This document shows, piece after piece, positions 39,701 through 49,700 of a stretch of 64,000 nt of DNA. Made by a program: the position numbers and the translations under genes. A model generated the notes under the pieces. That model was not told where the DNA came from. It was given only the letters and a program-made list of their open reading frames with translations, and did not search any database. Positions within the stretch are counted from its first letter, which is position 1; every line of letters starts with the position of its first letter. This DNA comes from Opisthocomus hoazin (taxonomy: Eukaryota; Chordata; Aves; Opisthocomiformes; Opisthocomidae), in the NCBI RefSeq assembly GCF_030867145.1, contig NC_134415.1, positions 75,173,300-75,237,299 on the forward strand, read 5' to 3'.

Positions 39701-42700
39701 GAAAAGATGAGCCATTTCTCCATAATTTCCAGGATTTGTAGAAAATAGATACGAGTTATTTCTTCATTTTTGTGATTATTTTCACCTTAGTATTGTGTTA
39801 TTTCAAATGTCATTTCTAAATACATTTTTCTTTTGTACGCTGAAGGGCAGTTCCATACTGAATAGCGTGTCCACATAAATGACCATGAAAGATGATATAT
39901 TCCTTTCACTTACCTAGGAACTCTCAGTCTTTTTGAAAACTGAGCCTCTACTATGTGTGTCTATAAATATGAATTTAACAACATAATTTTATTGCCTAGG
40001 TTTCAAAACATGGAGCTAACTTATTTACAAAAACCGAGAAGAATAACATTTTTAGGATTAGAACGGAAATTAGTTTTTAAAAATTTTTTTAAAGGCCAGC
40101 TAAGTTGACACTCTGTAAAATTATTGTTTAGGGTTTTTTTTCCTCCAAAAGGTACTTTTTAAAATAAAACATTTAAAAGACATTTCACGGTGGGTAGCCT
40201 TGGTAGAACTTGCCCAACTTGGCACATGACCAGTTAATCACCCCAGTGTTTAGTGTGTAAACCCAAACATTTTCAGGAAATTGCTTTACTTTGGTCTGTT
40301 GTAAATATCTTAGTTGGTCAGATGGATCTTACTGCTTACGTTGCTAATTGCGTATATATTATTGGTGGACAAATATGTGTATGTTTGATTTTAAGGGTAT
40401 ATGAAATGGCAACAGCGACTGAACAAAAGCAGAATAAATACCTTGATTTATTTAGTCTCTCTTTTAGTTTTGAGTTGAATGGCGTTTTGGTATGGTTTGT
40501 TTTTATTATAGTAAAAATAAACTCAAGCAAGCAACCTCTTCCTTGGGACTGTATTACCTCTTCTTCTACCATTTGGTTAGTTTTAAATTGCAGTTTATGT
40601 CATATAACTTTTCTGCAGTGATCAGCATTCCTTGATGTAGTCCCTTCTATTTTTAGTATGTGGCTGATTTTCTTCTTTTGAAGTTCAATTCTGTGTTGTG
40701 CATCACTTAGCACAGAAATAATTTAAATAATTATTCTCATCAGGAGTGCCTGGGGAGGAATCTTTTCTGATTTCATGCAGTGTCATTAAAGGGGCACTGT
40801 AAGTTTGTCCTGCCTTGAGCTAGTCTAAAACTCTGTTGCTGGTATACTGCATGTATACAATTCAAAAAAAAAAAAAAAAAAAAAAAAAAAAGCAGAAATG
40901 CATCACTTCTTGGTTCACACATTTATATTTATGCCATGTTTGTTTTTTATCAAACTAGGATCCTGATGCCTTAAAGAAGAGCCAAGGTGTTGGTCCGATC
41001 AGAAAAGTCCTGCTAGTTAAAGAAGACCATGAAGGACTAGGAATTTCAATCACAGTAAATATTTGCGTTTATTTTCCATGACACGGAAGAAACAATTTAA
41101 ATTTGTATTTGTACTTCTGTAAAATACGTGGATCGGTGAATGTATTGTTAGAACATACAAAAAAAGGCATCCGCAAATCTGTAGCTCTGGTCACAGAACT
41201 GGAACTGTCATTTTGATAGTTTAGGAAATAGGTGACTGCTACTTTATGTAAAACTCATGATTTCAGCTTACGTTTGGGATATAGGCATTTTAGCAGTGGT
41301 GAGTTTCAGGCATGGCAGGTCTGTAGAAGAGCAGAAACAATCTGACAACTAACTTCCAAAGCTTAGCTGTTGTGATTGCAAGTTTTTTTCTAAAGTATCG
41401 GTATTGGCATCTGACACCTTACAAAAGCTGTATTAACTTCTTGCAACAAATTCTGAAAATTCTGACTATTATACTTTTATTCTAAATATTAATATTATTT
41501 CTTGCAATTCAGTATGGTGCCTGATATGCTTTTTTAATGAGGTTTTGATATTGTCTCATGAGCTTGTATATGATTTTATACTTTTATTCAGAATTGTATC
41601 CTTTGACTCTGAGTATATATTTGAAATTTGTCCATTCTTTTGCGGGGAGAAGAATTAAGGAAAGCATCCCATGTGGTCTTCTTCAGCATTCGTTTTGTTT
41701 GAAGCATGCTTTCCAATTTTCTATAGTAAAAGTTGAAATAAGCACTTCAAGAGCAACTACCAGAATGTTGATTTTATGCTAGTGGACATCTCAGTTAGTT
41801 AAAAATCTGCTTTTTTGTTTTAATAGGGTGGGAAGGAGCATGGTGTTCCAATACTGATCTCTGAAATCCATCCGGGACAACCTGCTGATCGATGTGGAGG
41901 ACTGCATGTTGGTGATGCTATTCTGGCAGTAAATGGAGTTAATCTAAGAGATGCAAAACATAAAGAAGCTGTAACTATTCTTTCCCAACAGGTCAGTTGG
42001 GACCTGTTATCCATAGACACAATCAGGTCCTTCCTGCGTTCTGCCTATTGAATTACCTTGAATTTTAATGTTTTCTGTAAAGTACAGTGATATGCAACGC
42101 TACAGTGATTCCTGAAGCTGTATTGCTTTACACTTAATCCTCTTACGTCTTGCAATTTAAGGAGAAAAATTCAAAGTCAGTACTGGTTCAGTTAAACCCA
42201 TGTATTGGCTAATGATTCTTCAGTAAGGCTGATGGAAATCAGCTTGTTACATTGCCCCACAGAAATAATTATTTAGTGACATAACGTTTTATTCTATTAT
42301 GAGTGGACAGCTCCAGCCAAACAATGTTTCTTACTCACTTTGTGGTCTGGGATCTTCATCCTGCCTTGCTCCCCACTTTCAGACAGTTAACAGGTGCACT
42401 TAATTTATCAGAAAACTTACATTTCAAACAGTGACTTCTAAAGAGTATTGGCACATGACTAAAAAATTCAGGTAACCGGTGAATCTTAGATATAGAGCCA
42501 TACTTCTTTAGTCAGGAAAAACATAATTCAGGTACATATGCAAAATATTCAACACAACCGTAATGCGTTTACAACAGTGAGATGTATTTGTTTTAGTAAC
42601 CTAGCTCATCGTGGTAACCCTGTTGCGTAGCTGTGCAGTAGTAAGTAAATTTGTAATTTTCATTGCATTTTAGAGAGGTGAGATTGAATTTGAAGTAGTG

Positions 42701-43455
42701 TATGTTGCTCCAGAAGTTGATTCGGATGATGAAAATGTAGAATATGAGGATGAGAGTGGACACCGTTATCGTTTATATCTTGATGAATTAGAAGAAGGTG
42801 CAAATTCAAGTTCTAATAGGAAAGATGCAAATGTGGATGTCAAACCCCCACAAGGTAAACCTTCTAAAATGTGTGACATGCAGTTTAATTCTGAAGTCTC
42901 CATATGCAAACCAGTTTCTGGAAAACACTGTTTTTGTATTCTTCATAAAATTAATCTACTGTTAATTCAATTAGCCTACTAACTAGTAGGCTGTCAGCTC
43001 TTTTTCTTGTTCCCTAGCTTATTGGCCTGGTTTAGTTAGATACAACTGAATGAATTGGGAGGGGGAGCTTTTCCCAAAGGTTGAAATTCAAATTTATTCT
43101 TATCTTTTCCTGACTCTGGCCTTAACACTTTATCTTGTCGGCTTCTTTGAATACATTTTTTAGATCAGAGAGGTATAAAAACAGTTCCTGCTTTCCTGTC
43201 ATACTGTGTTCTGCTAAAAGCCTGTTAGCTCTTACTTCATTTCAGCACACTTTCCAGTTTCTGAAATAAGGCTCACTGATCTGTCCTCCCCAAGATTACT
43301 TCTCTTCCTTAAATAAAATTTCTTTTTAACTTGCAGTGTTTGATAAGAAACCAAGTATTGATGGACATGAAAATGGAGACCTGGAGAATTCAGTGGAAGC
43401 TCGGTTAGAAGACACTGCACCCAAATTAGCCCGTTCTGCTGAGTCTTTATCCTAA
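18416..43455 (+). CDS. GOPC: GOPC: Golgi-associated PDZ and coiled-coil protein
   Basis: This trans-Golgi adaptor (also PIST, CAL, FIG) binds cargo C-termini such as CFTR through its PDZ domain and Golgi partners through coiled coils, and it controls sorting to plasma membrane or lysosome. The eight exons are 18,416-18,709, 32,033-32,197, 39,066-39,241, 39,528-39,693, 40,959-41,054, 41,827-41,991, 42,674-42,854 and 43,337-43,455. Together they give 1,362 nt, encoding 453 aa, close to the 454-aa human short isoform. A Gly/Ser/Ala-rich N-terminus is followed by [17 protein letters not shown] coiled coil covers about residues 85-205, including the heptads [20 protein letters not shown]. The PDZ domain covers about 283-366, with GLGI at 293-296 and the helix-B histidine near 344. 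An acidic [14 protein letters not shown] segment follows. All introns are GT-AG. The start chosen matches the family's MSA(G) start. Frames open further upstream, but only through CpG-island sequence. Confidence 0.97.
18710..32032 (+). other. GOPC: GOPC intron 1
   Basis: A 13.3-kb intron with donor gtgagg and acceptor cttcacag. It is mostly AT-rich with no further exon visible. A CpG-enriched patch lies at about 25,380-25,680, and AT/AAT microsatellites lie near 30,127-30,180 and 31,284-31,320. Confidence 0.85.
30127..30180. repeat. AT/AAT-rich microsatellite
   Basis: An imperfect run of ATT, TATA and AATAAT units in GOPC intron 1. It looks like simple sequence only. Confidence 0.7.
32033..32197 (+). 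CDS. GOPC: GOPC exon 2 (coiled coil)
   Basis: Residues 99-153, from [17 protein letters not shown] to SGAIKAKL, 55 codons, phase 0 at both ends. The acceptor is cttcacag and the donor is CTG|gtgagt. It forms the first part of the coiled coil. Confidence 0.97.
37032..37690 (+). mobile_element. CR1 LINE 3' fragment in GOPC intron 2
   Basis: The plus strand encodes a CR1 RT tail ([25 protein letters not shown], split only by wording here; [24 protein letters not shown]) and ends with GATTCTGTGGTTCTG, a degraded version of the terminal 8-bp repeat. It differs at many positions from the other copies (for example [15 protein letters not shown] and the motif DMRKKFLYC), so it belongs to a different or older CR1 subfamily. 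It is sense relative to GOPC and 5'-truncated. Confidence 0.88.
39041..39062 (+). repeat. Poly-T tract at the GOPC exon 3 acceptor
   Basis: T13-C-T8 immediately precedes the AAG acceptor of exon 3. It acts as an unusually long polypyrimidine tract, as expected for a strong 3' splice site, and is prone to length slippage. Confidence 0.9.
39066..39241 (+). CDS. GOPC: GOPC exon 3 (coiled coil)
   Basis: Residues from [11 protein letters not shown] to [10 protein letters not shown], with the first two bases of the next Arg codon at the donor AAG|gtatgt. It contains the leucine-heptad segment of the second coiled coil, the region that binds Golgi small-GTPase and syntaxin partners in mammals. Confidence 0.97.
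39528..39693 (+). CDS. GOPC: GOPC exon 4
   Basis: The acceptor is tatgtag. The exon starts [19 protein letters not shown] and ends at APPGH with donor CAT|gtaagt. It links the coiled coil to the PDZ domain. The short intron before it (39,242-39,527) is only 286 bp. Confidence 0.97.
39694..40958 (+). other. GOPC: GOPC intron 4
   Basis: A 1.27-kb AT-rich intron with no exon inside. It contains an uninterrupted A28 run at 40,864-40,891. Confidence 0.85.
40864..40891. repeat. Poly-A tract, 28 bp
   Basis: Twenty-eight uninterrupted A residues in GOPC intron 4, ending 67 bp before the exon 5 start, close to where a branch point would lie. No retroposed sequence with target-site duplication is recognisable on its left. 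Confidence 0.95.
40959..41054 (+). CDS. GOPC: GOPC exon 5 (PDZ start)
   Basis: 32 codons, [19 protein letters not shown] through GLGISIT, phase 0. It carries the carboxylate-binding loop GLGI of the PDZ domain. The acceptor is caaactag and the donor is ACA|gtaaat, somewhat weak at +5. Confidence 0.97.
41055..41826 (+). other. GOPC: GOPC intron 5
   Basis: A 772-bp GT-AG intron, AT-rich, with nothing recognisable inside. Confidence 0.85.
41827..41991 (+). CDS. GOPC: GOPC exon 6 (PDZ core)
   Basis: 55 codons from [19 protein letters not shown] to VTILSQQ, phase 0. It includes the PDZ core [15 protein letters not shown] and helix B with its ligand-contacting histidine (HKEAV). The donor is CAG|gtcagt. 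Confidence 0.97.
41992..42673 (+). other. GOPC: GOPC intron 6
   Basis: A 682-bp GT-AG intron with no other feature seen. Confidence 0.85.
42674..42854 (+). CDS. GOPC: GOPC exon 7 (PDZ end and acidic tail)
   Basis: It begins [14 protein letters not shown], which closes the PDZ fold, then runs through the acidic [20 protein letters not shown] stretch. The donor is CAAG|gtaaac, phase 1. The frame remains open into the intron, ending near 42,982. That read-through tail is hydrophobic and not family-like. Confidence 0.96.
42855..43336 (+). other. GOPC: GOPC intron 7
   Basis: A 482-bp GT-AG intron, acceptor aacttgcag. No other feature was seen. Confidence 0.85.
43337..43455 (+). CDS. GOPC: GOPC exon 8 (C-terminus)
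   Basis: It completes a Val codon, continues [18 protein letters not shown] and ends SAESLS then TAA at 43,453-43,455. The ENGDL block matches mammalian GOPC, but the last ~25 residues differ from the mammalian tail, which ends in KKSY. The divergence is confined to the disordered tail. Confidence 0.93.
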
Positions 43456-45056
43456 AAACAAACAAATCCATCAACTGGACAGATCCCATCTTTGGGAACA
43501 ATTGATAATCAATATTGACTGCTCCAAGTTGCATATACTAGCGTAGGTTGTAAAAGGAAGATGAAATGTCAAAGGGAACTGTATTACTGTTGCCTGGAGA
43601 AAAGGCGGTTACCTCAGGGCTTCATTGTGAGCTATTCTAAATGTGGAAAACTGTCTTTTGCGTGACACAGTAGTTACCTAACACATGGCATGTGAAATGA
43701 ATTTTCTGTTAATAGTAAGCACCAAAGCATGGGATTTCTGACAAGGATAACCTCAATACGTTCAACTTTTAATCTCATTGGTGTCCCCAAGGAAGCAGAG
43801 TAAGACATGGCCAGCTTCATTTTGACCCTTTGGTGTTTTAAAGGGACAACTGATGTTCAGTTTGGTGTGAAACAAGCTTTAACTCTAGAAGGATGGGGAG
43901 GAGGGGGAATTGTACCATTGCATCCACGAGTTATATACTTAGGATTTTTGAACTGTAACTTTTAAAAGAAGGCTTTTTTTTTCTTTCTCAGAATAGTAAA
44001 AACCAGTGCTTTTATTTGAGCAAAGACCATCCAAGCCCAAATGGGACAGTGGAGTACTTGCTAACGGTGATCCTTCAGCCCGTGATCATTTTATGAGTGA
44101 GATTTTTGGCACTGTTGCTTTAATGAATTCACTGTCAATGGTGCTGTTTGAAACTTGCTCCAAAAGTATTTAAACAGAGTATTACGGGGTTTTAAAAGAA
44201 AAAATATTTAAAAGAACCTCACAATTATGTGGACCCTTTGGTATTTTTTTTCCTGAGCATCTTCAATTTAGCCTTCATTCTTGAATGGATATGGTTACTG
44301 CTAATGCAGACTAGTTTGAGTTGGGCATCATTAGCTTGACCTTATGAAATGCTGAGTGCTTTTGATGGGTACTGAACATATTCGTTTCACATTAAAATAA
44401 TCTTTAAAGAAGTGGAAGTTGAGTGCACAGTACTTTACAGGAGGTGCTCAGAATCATACGGTGTCTGGCCTTATTTGTGTTATGTTATGGCAGTCATATT
44501 AACCTATAATCGTCTTACTGTTGAAACAAAGCGTTACTCCTTTTGTAAGAGCAGTGTATCTTAAAATAGCTTTTAACTGTTGTACATCTAAAGGCCCACA
44601 GCATGGCTGCAAGTGGGAATGCTGAGGATGGTTTCTTGGCCGGTTTCTCGTGCTCCGTTTGCAGGTCTTTTGATGTGAAGTGCCGCACTCTCCACATGCA
44701 AGCTCTACACTGTAATCACATTTATTGTTTCAGCATGCAGTGCTGGCTTGCCTGTTCGCTGCTCTGCAGGCTGTTGAACTGTAATGTGAAAAGATTTTGT
44801 TGAGAGAGGAATCAATGTGAAAAGACATCTTTGCAAGTGTTACTGTGTAGGATGTACATACGCAAGAAAACACCTCAAAGGCCTTTAGAGTAACATCAAC
44901 TAATCTTATGTTCTAAATTGTGATGTAGAACACAGTTACTTGTCTCTCCTAGGAGCACTATATATATGTTTATAGAGAAAGCCTAAAAATGTATATACTT
45001 TATTCAAAGATTTTGCTATTTATAAATCCCTTAACTTTGCTATTTACGTGATCGTT

Positions 45057-45078
45057 TGTGTGTGTGTGCGTGCGCGCA
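45057..45078. repeat. TG/CG microsatellite
   Basis: Alternating purine-pyrimidine run (TG)n(CG)n in the GOPC 3' UTR. It can form left-handed DNA and vary in length. Confidence 0.85.
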
Positions 45079-45217
45079 TGAGTTCCACTTACTCAGTGGA
45101 ATAACGTTATTTGGTTCATTTTTTTTTGTGATAGTCCTTGTCATGCAGCATACTGTTGAAGGTTTTTAAAATAGTCTAAGCCGTACAGTTTTCACCAAGC
45201 AGAAACTAGTATTTAAA

Positions 45218-45223
45218 AATAAA
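45218..45223 (+). terminator. GOPC: Proximal GOPC polyadenylation signal
   Basis: AATAAA, 1.76 kb after the stop. It could give a shorter mRNA containing only the two upstream Pumilio-type sites. Confidence 0.5.
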
Positions 45224-46290
45224 GCTGTGTGAAGAAGAAACAAGTCCCCAGGCATGTTTCTTTTTCTGAAGCTTCAGAAACTTGAGGACACGTTGGCTAT
45301 GTGTTAGCAGATAAATCCACTGTCATAACTTTGCATCCAGCTTTGTGTTTCTTCCACAGTTACTCAGGCAGAGTGCACTCTCAAACTGGCTGTGGCCTGG
45401 ACACTCGGTGTCCTCTCTGGCAGAGAGGATAGTTCAAAGCCAAGCAGTCATCTTGTCTTTGAATATCACCGCTGTATGAAATCTTGCTCCAGTTGTAAGA
45501 CATGAGGCTCGTCCAACTAGTCTAGTCACTTTTTAAAAAGGCATTCAATTTGCCTGTACAGTTTCCCTTTATTTGAGGGAAAGGTGAAATTCTTAATTTA
45601 TTTGTTCTTCCTTACTTCTTGGCACACCTTATTTTCCACTTGATGCTTTTGATCAGTTTTAGCCTGATGTGGAAGAATGTTTCTAGAATTGTTTTCCTGA
45701 CATTCCTTGTCCACCGGTTTCTCATGATGCTGTGTTCTCTTCATCTTCTGGAAGTTGCTGGACCCTTTCTGTGCTCTTACCTCGTCTGTTTTTAACCTAT
45801 ATATGAGATCAACAGAAGGAACAATTGCTGAGGAAAATGACTAGGAGTGGACAAATCAGGTAGCAGTAAATGATCACCAGATTTCCTTCCTTGCAGTTTT
45901 TATAATTTTTGTTCAGAAAGCCCTGAATGGGAGGATTTTGCTCAGACACTACGGTCTGTCTCCATGTACTCTGTGCTTCCTACCAGCTGATCTAACGTAC
46001 TGGTTTATTGTAGTCATACTGAGATGCTTAGAGATTAAACTGAGAGAAGTTTTGCGAGTTGGGATTCCAGATTCAACAGACAAATGTGTGTTGTGCCCTT
46101 TGTCAGTAAGTGGAAGGCTCAGTCCTGCTGATTCCCAGAGGCTGAATGAATTAGACTTGGAAGAATTTCGGAGGAAAGTCAGTATTCAGACTTCATTTTT
46201 GGTTTTTAAAGCGTAAAACAGTTTACTTCTGTGTGTATATATATTTTTACTTAAAAAAAATAAAATAATATTCTAAAGAGAATTTTGTGA

Positions 46291-46309
46291 TTTTTTTTTT
46301 TTTTTTTTT
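46291..46309. repeat. Poly-T tract, 19 bp
   Basis: Nineteen T residues in the GOPC 3' UTR. Simple sequence. Confidence 0.9.
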
Positions 46310-46698
46310 AGTAGATAATTCCTTGCCTATTAAAACAATCTTCAGTGAGACAATTGTATTTTAAGCTAAAGGCGGACAATGTTTGTTGGCGCCTGGGACC
46401 AATGTTAATTAAGAGCATGTGAGTTAAGGAAAGTGCTTTACGGCAATAAATTTACCTCTAATCAAAGGTTCTATGTAGTATTTCCTTTGTAGAAATGTAT
46501 AATTGCAATGAAGAGGGTTTGTATCCATCTCAGTATGTTCTAATCCACAGTTGTATCAAACAAAGTTTAGGTATGCATTGTATCTGTGCAGACTTTATTA
46601 CATCGTGGACCAATCTCATATCTGTAGCGGACAGAACATTTTGCAACAAATGTATACATCTAGTTAAGCTGAGTATAATATATTTTTATTAGCCTGTA

Positions 46699-46704
46699 AA
46701 TAAA
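46699..46704 (+). terminator. GOPC: Distal GOPC polyadenylation signal
   Basis: AATAAA followed about 20-35 nt later by a GT-rich stretch (gcagtggttt), a fitting downstream element. A further AATAAA lies at 46,445-46,450. Confidence 0.5.
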
Positions 46705-46720
46705 TATGCTCTTCTGCATT

Positions 46721-49700
46721 GCAGTGGTTTCTCCACCTAATTCAGACTGGTATTTAATTTTCTCCTGTTTTTATATATAAAATACAGACACCTAACCCTC
46801 TGTGTGATTTTTTGCTGTTCAGCATGTAGTCCACACCCAGCCAAAAAGCTAACATGAGGAAAACCAAAACGACGTAACATGAAATTTGACACTAATCCAG
46901 TCTTGGCCAGCAGCGGTTAATAGCCAAGTATGTTTTTAAAAAGATGGAGTTACAGTACACATCTGAAACTACATTATTTGACATGCATTTTCCCCGGCAT
47001 GTTTTTCGATAAAAGAAAAAAAGGCTGTATCTGCAGTGTCTGGCTGTGTAATAATACCGTAAATATTCTGAAGCCTTTGCCTAAGAAGACACAAACCTGT
47101 CAAAGGATTAAGTCATTTGGGTAAAATTGTGGAAACTGCTGGTTTTTCTGTCCTTTTTTGCTTCTTTGTTTTCCATGCATTAGGAATAATAGGTCTGTTC
47201 TGATTTTTCCACCAAAGATACAAACCACTTACCTTTAAGATATATATTTTTAGTCCTGAGAGTAAAGTCTTTTTGTTCAGATTAAGTGTCTGGTTTGTGT
47301 TTTAAATTACATATTTTTTTTAAAATCATCTCTTACCTATACTTGAGTGGTTGTCTTGCTCTGAAGCATCAAGTTCATCTGGATGAGCAGGGAGCTCAGA
47401 CGAAAGGTAATGGTATGGTAACTGCGGTAGTAGTATAGTTATGGTGGTGCTTAGGGGTTTATTGAGAATGTGCCAGTAGGGAGTGGAAGGCTCTGAGGGC
47501 AGGAACTGTCTCAACAGACAAGGCTGAGTCACGCTGCATTAAAAGATGTGTAATGCACAATTGGTGAGGGCTGGAACTGTAAGTACACATTTTTTAGCTC
47601 TAGAAAATTTTTAGGAGGGTTTAGGTATGGGTGGCTTCAACCGATGGAAGGAAGAGGGAAAGGAGAGAACACTGACACTTGGCTGGCCTGCCGTAAAACC
47701 AGCAGAGGATTAGAGGCAGCTATGAATGAAGGTGGGAAGAGGAAAAAAAAAAAAGAAAAATGTCATTCTCTCAGCTGGGGTCAAGGCAGATCACTCAGAG
47801 TTTCTTTGGGTCTGAGTGCATGACGGAAGGGCCTCAGGAGCTGCTCCTGGTGACTGTGGTCACCGAGTAGTCCTCTGCGTTTTTTTCCAGAGATCCACAC
47901 GTGGCACAGAAGAGAAACGTGTCCTGACTGAGGACATGTGTAAGGAGTTCATTTTTGCTGGTTAAAATGTCAGCTCAACGACCTGAAAAGAAAATTAGCT
48001 AAAATATTTCAGGCTTGCCTTTTGTTCAGAGTGTGACTTTCCCGATATGAGGTGGTTTCCAGTTCCTCAGGAACTGCAGCAGTGTTGGGGTTGGAGGGGA
48101 ACCCAGGAGCTGAGGAGTGACAAACGTGTACTGGCTTTGAAAGAAAAACACTGAGCTTCTTTGGTTTTTCTTTTCTCAACAAGGCAGTTGTCGCTTCTTA
48201 CGCTTCGGAGTAGCCTTGTCTTACCCGTGTCCGTGGGGTGTACCCTGCCGCAGGCGTGCGTCGGGGTCTGCTCCCGATGGTGGTGATGGTGATACCCACA
48301 CCGATGATGCCCACACCCGTGCTGTGGGGGACGCACACAGGGCTTACAGGCCAGGCTGAAGAAGGCCAAGCAGTATTTTTCAAGGGTTTTGCCTTTCTAG
48401 GGGAAAACAGAAGTCACTTGGGTAAATTTTCCGCACGCTTCTATCAGCTGTCAGAATTCTTTGGTGTCCCTTTGTCAGCCCTCTGCTCGGTGTGCCGGAC
48501 TCGTTTCTCCCCGCCGTACCGAGGGGACGCGTGGGGGGTTGCTGCTGTTCTGGAGGCTCCGCGGGAGGATGCCCGTCCAGTCCCCGTGACAGGTATGTTG
48601 CATCAATCCCTGAAAAGGAGTCAAGGAAAACTGCTTAAAATTGTGCTGTTTTTTCTTTGTGACTTTCTACTGGAGGTATCAATCACATTTCCCTCGTGAA
48701 GTTTTTGTCGCTCTGTATTTCTTCACATTTCCTTTTTGGGATGCAAAAGCCCTGTTCCTCTGAACTGCTGCCTGGTTTCCAGTGGCTGGCTCTCAAACAA
48801 GAGGTTAGGAAAATGTAAAAACAGGCAAAGTAGAAGTACAGGCATTCGCAGACAGGTTTTGATTGCCCGTAGTGCTGGCAGTCAGGGGTGCCTGGGAGAC
48901 ATCGTGTAACTTTTCTGTTAAATTCCAAGTCCTGAAATTGTTACCAAATAGATCTGTAAGTCTCCATAAGTCCTGTTGATTAAATCTTAATTTTCCTAAT
49001 AACCGTCTAAGTATTTGCGCAGCCATTGCTTCTGTAAAAGGGAATAAACCAGAACGGCATGAAAATATATTTTTCTAATGATACTTTATTTGCTGTTGTC
49101 CAAGTGTTTATTATCAATTTGTTTAGGGGAATGGAAGCATTAACAGTCACGCTGCTGAACCGGAGTAGTTACGTATCCAGCCCACTGGGCTCACACTGCT
49201 GGTCACGTCCTTGCCCTGAACGTTTTCCTTCCGACGAGAAATGGGGCTTCCCAGTCCACTCCCGCGGTAGAAGAACCCGTGGTGAAGTTTGCCACTGTTG
49301 AGCCTTCCTCGGCTGAGGGTGGGTGAAGAAGGCTGCTGTGGGTTGCCCATGCTGATCCTCTTATAGGACCAGAGTCTTTGGGTTATGGCCACAAAGGCAC
49401 CGGTTCCTCTTGGCTTCGTTTATAATTTACACGGTTATTTACGGCTCTGTGAGAAGGGATTCCCAGTGGGAGCTGTGACTTACACCCTTCCACGGGTACG
49501 CACCTCAGCTGCTGAGCATTGGCAGCTTTGGACTTGAAACTGAGGAATGGACTTTGTGAATATGATCAAAGGGGATTTTTTTATGGCTATCAATAGAGTT
49601 ACTATTTTTTCCTGTTTATTTGATCTTCATTTTTGTCCATTAGGTGTTCTGTGAATTTGCAACAGACATGGGGTGTCATCACACAGTTCAGGGGGCTAGG

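Larger units (their letters stand above)
43456..46720 (+). other. GOPC: GOPC 3' untranslated region
   Basis: About 3.2 kb following the stop, similar in scale to the long mammalian GOPC 3' UTR. AATAAA signals occur at 45,218, 46,445 and 46,699, so short and long forms are likely. Pumilio-type elements (TGTANATA) are at 44,853, 44,990, 46,234 and 46,695. Internal open frames (for example 45,938-46,216) have no recognisable domain. Confidence 0.75.

Noticed and set aside
45938-46216. 92-codon open frame in the GOPC 3' UTR
   Set aside because: It lies downstream of a complete GOPC coding sequence, has no splice context and no recognised domain.
48067-48383. His-rich minus-strand frames and overlapping plus-strand frame
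   Set aside because: The histidines come from a short CACCAC-type simple stretch. Frames overlap on both strands without family features.
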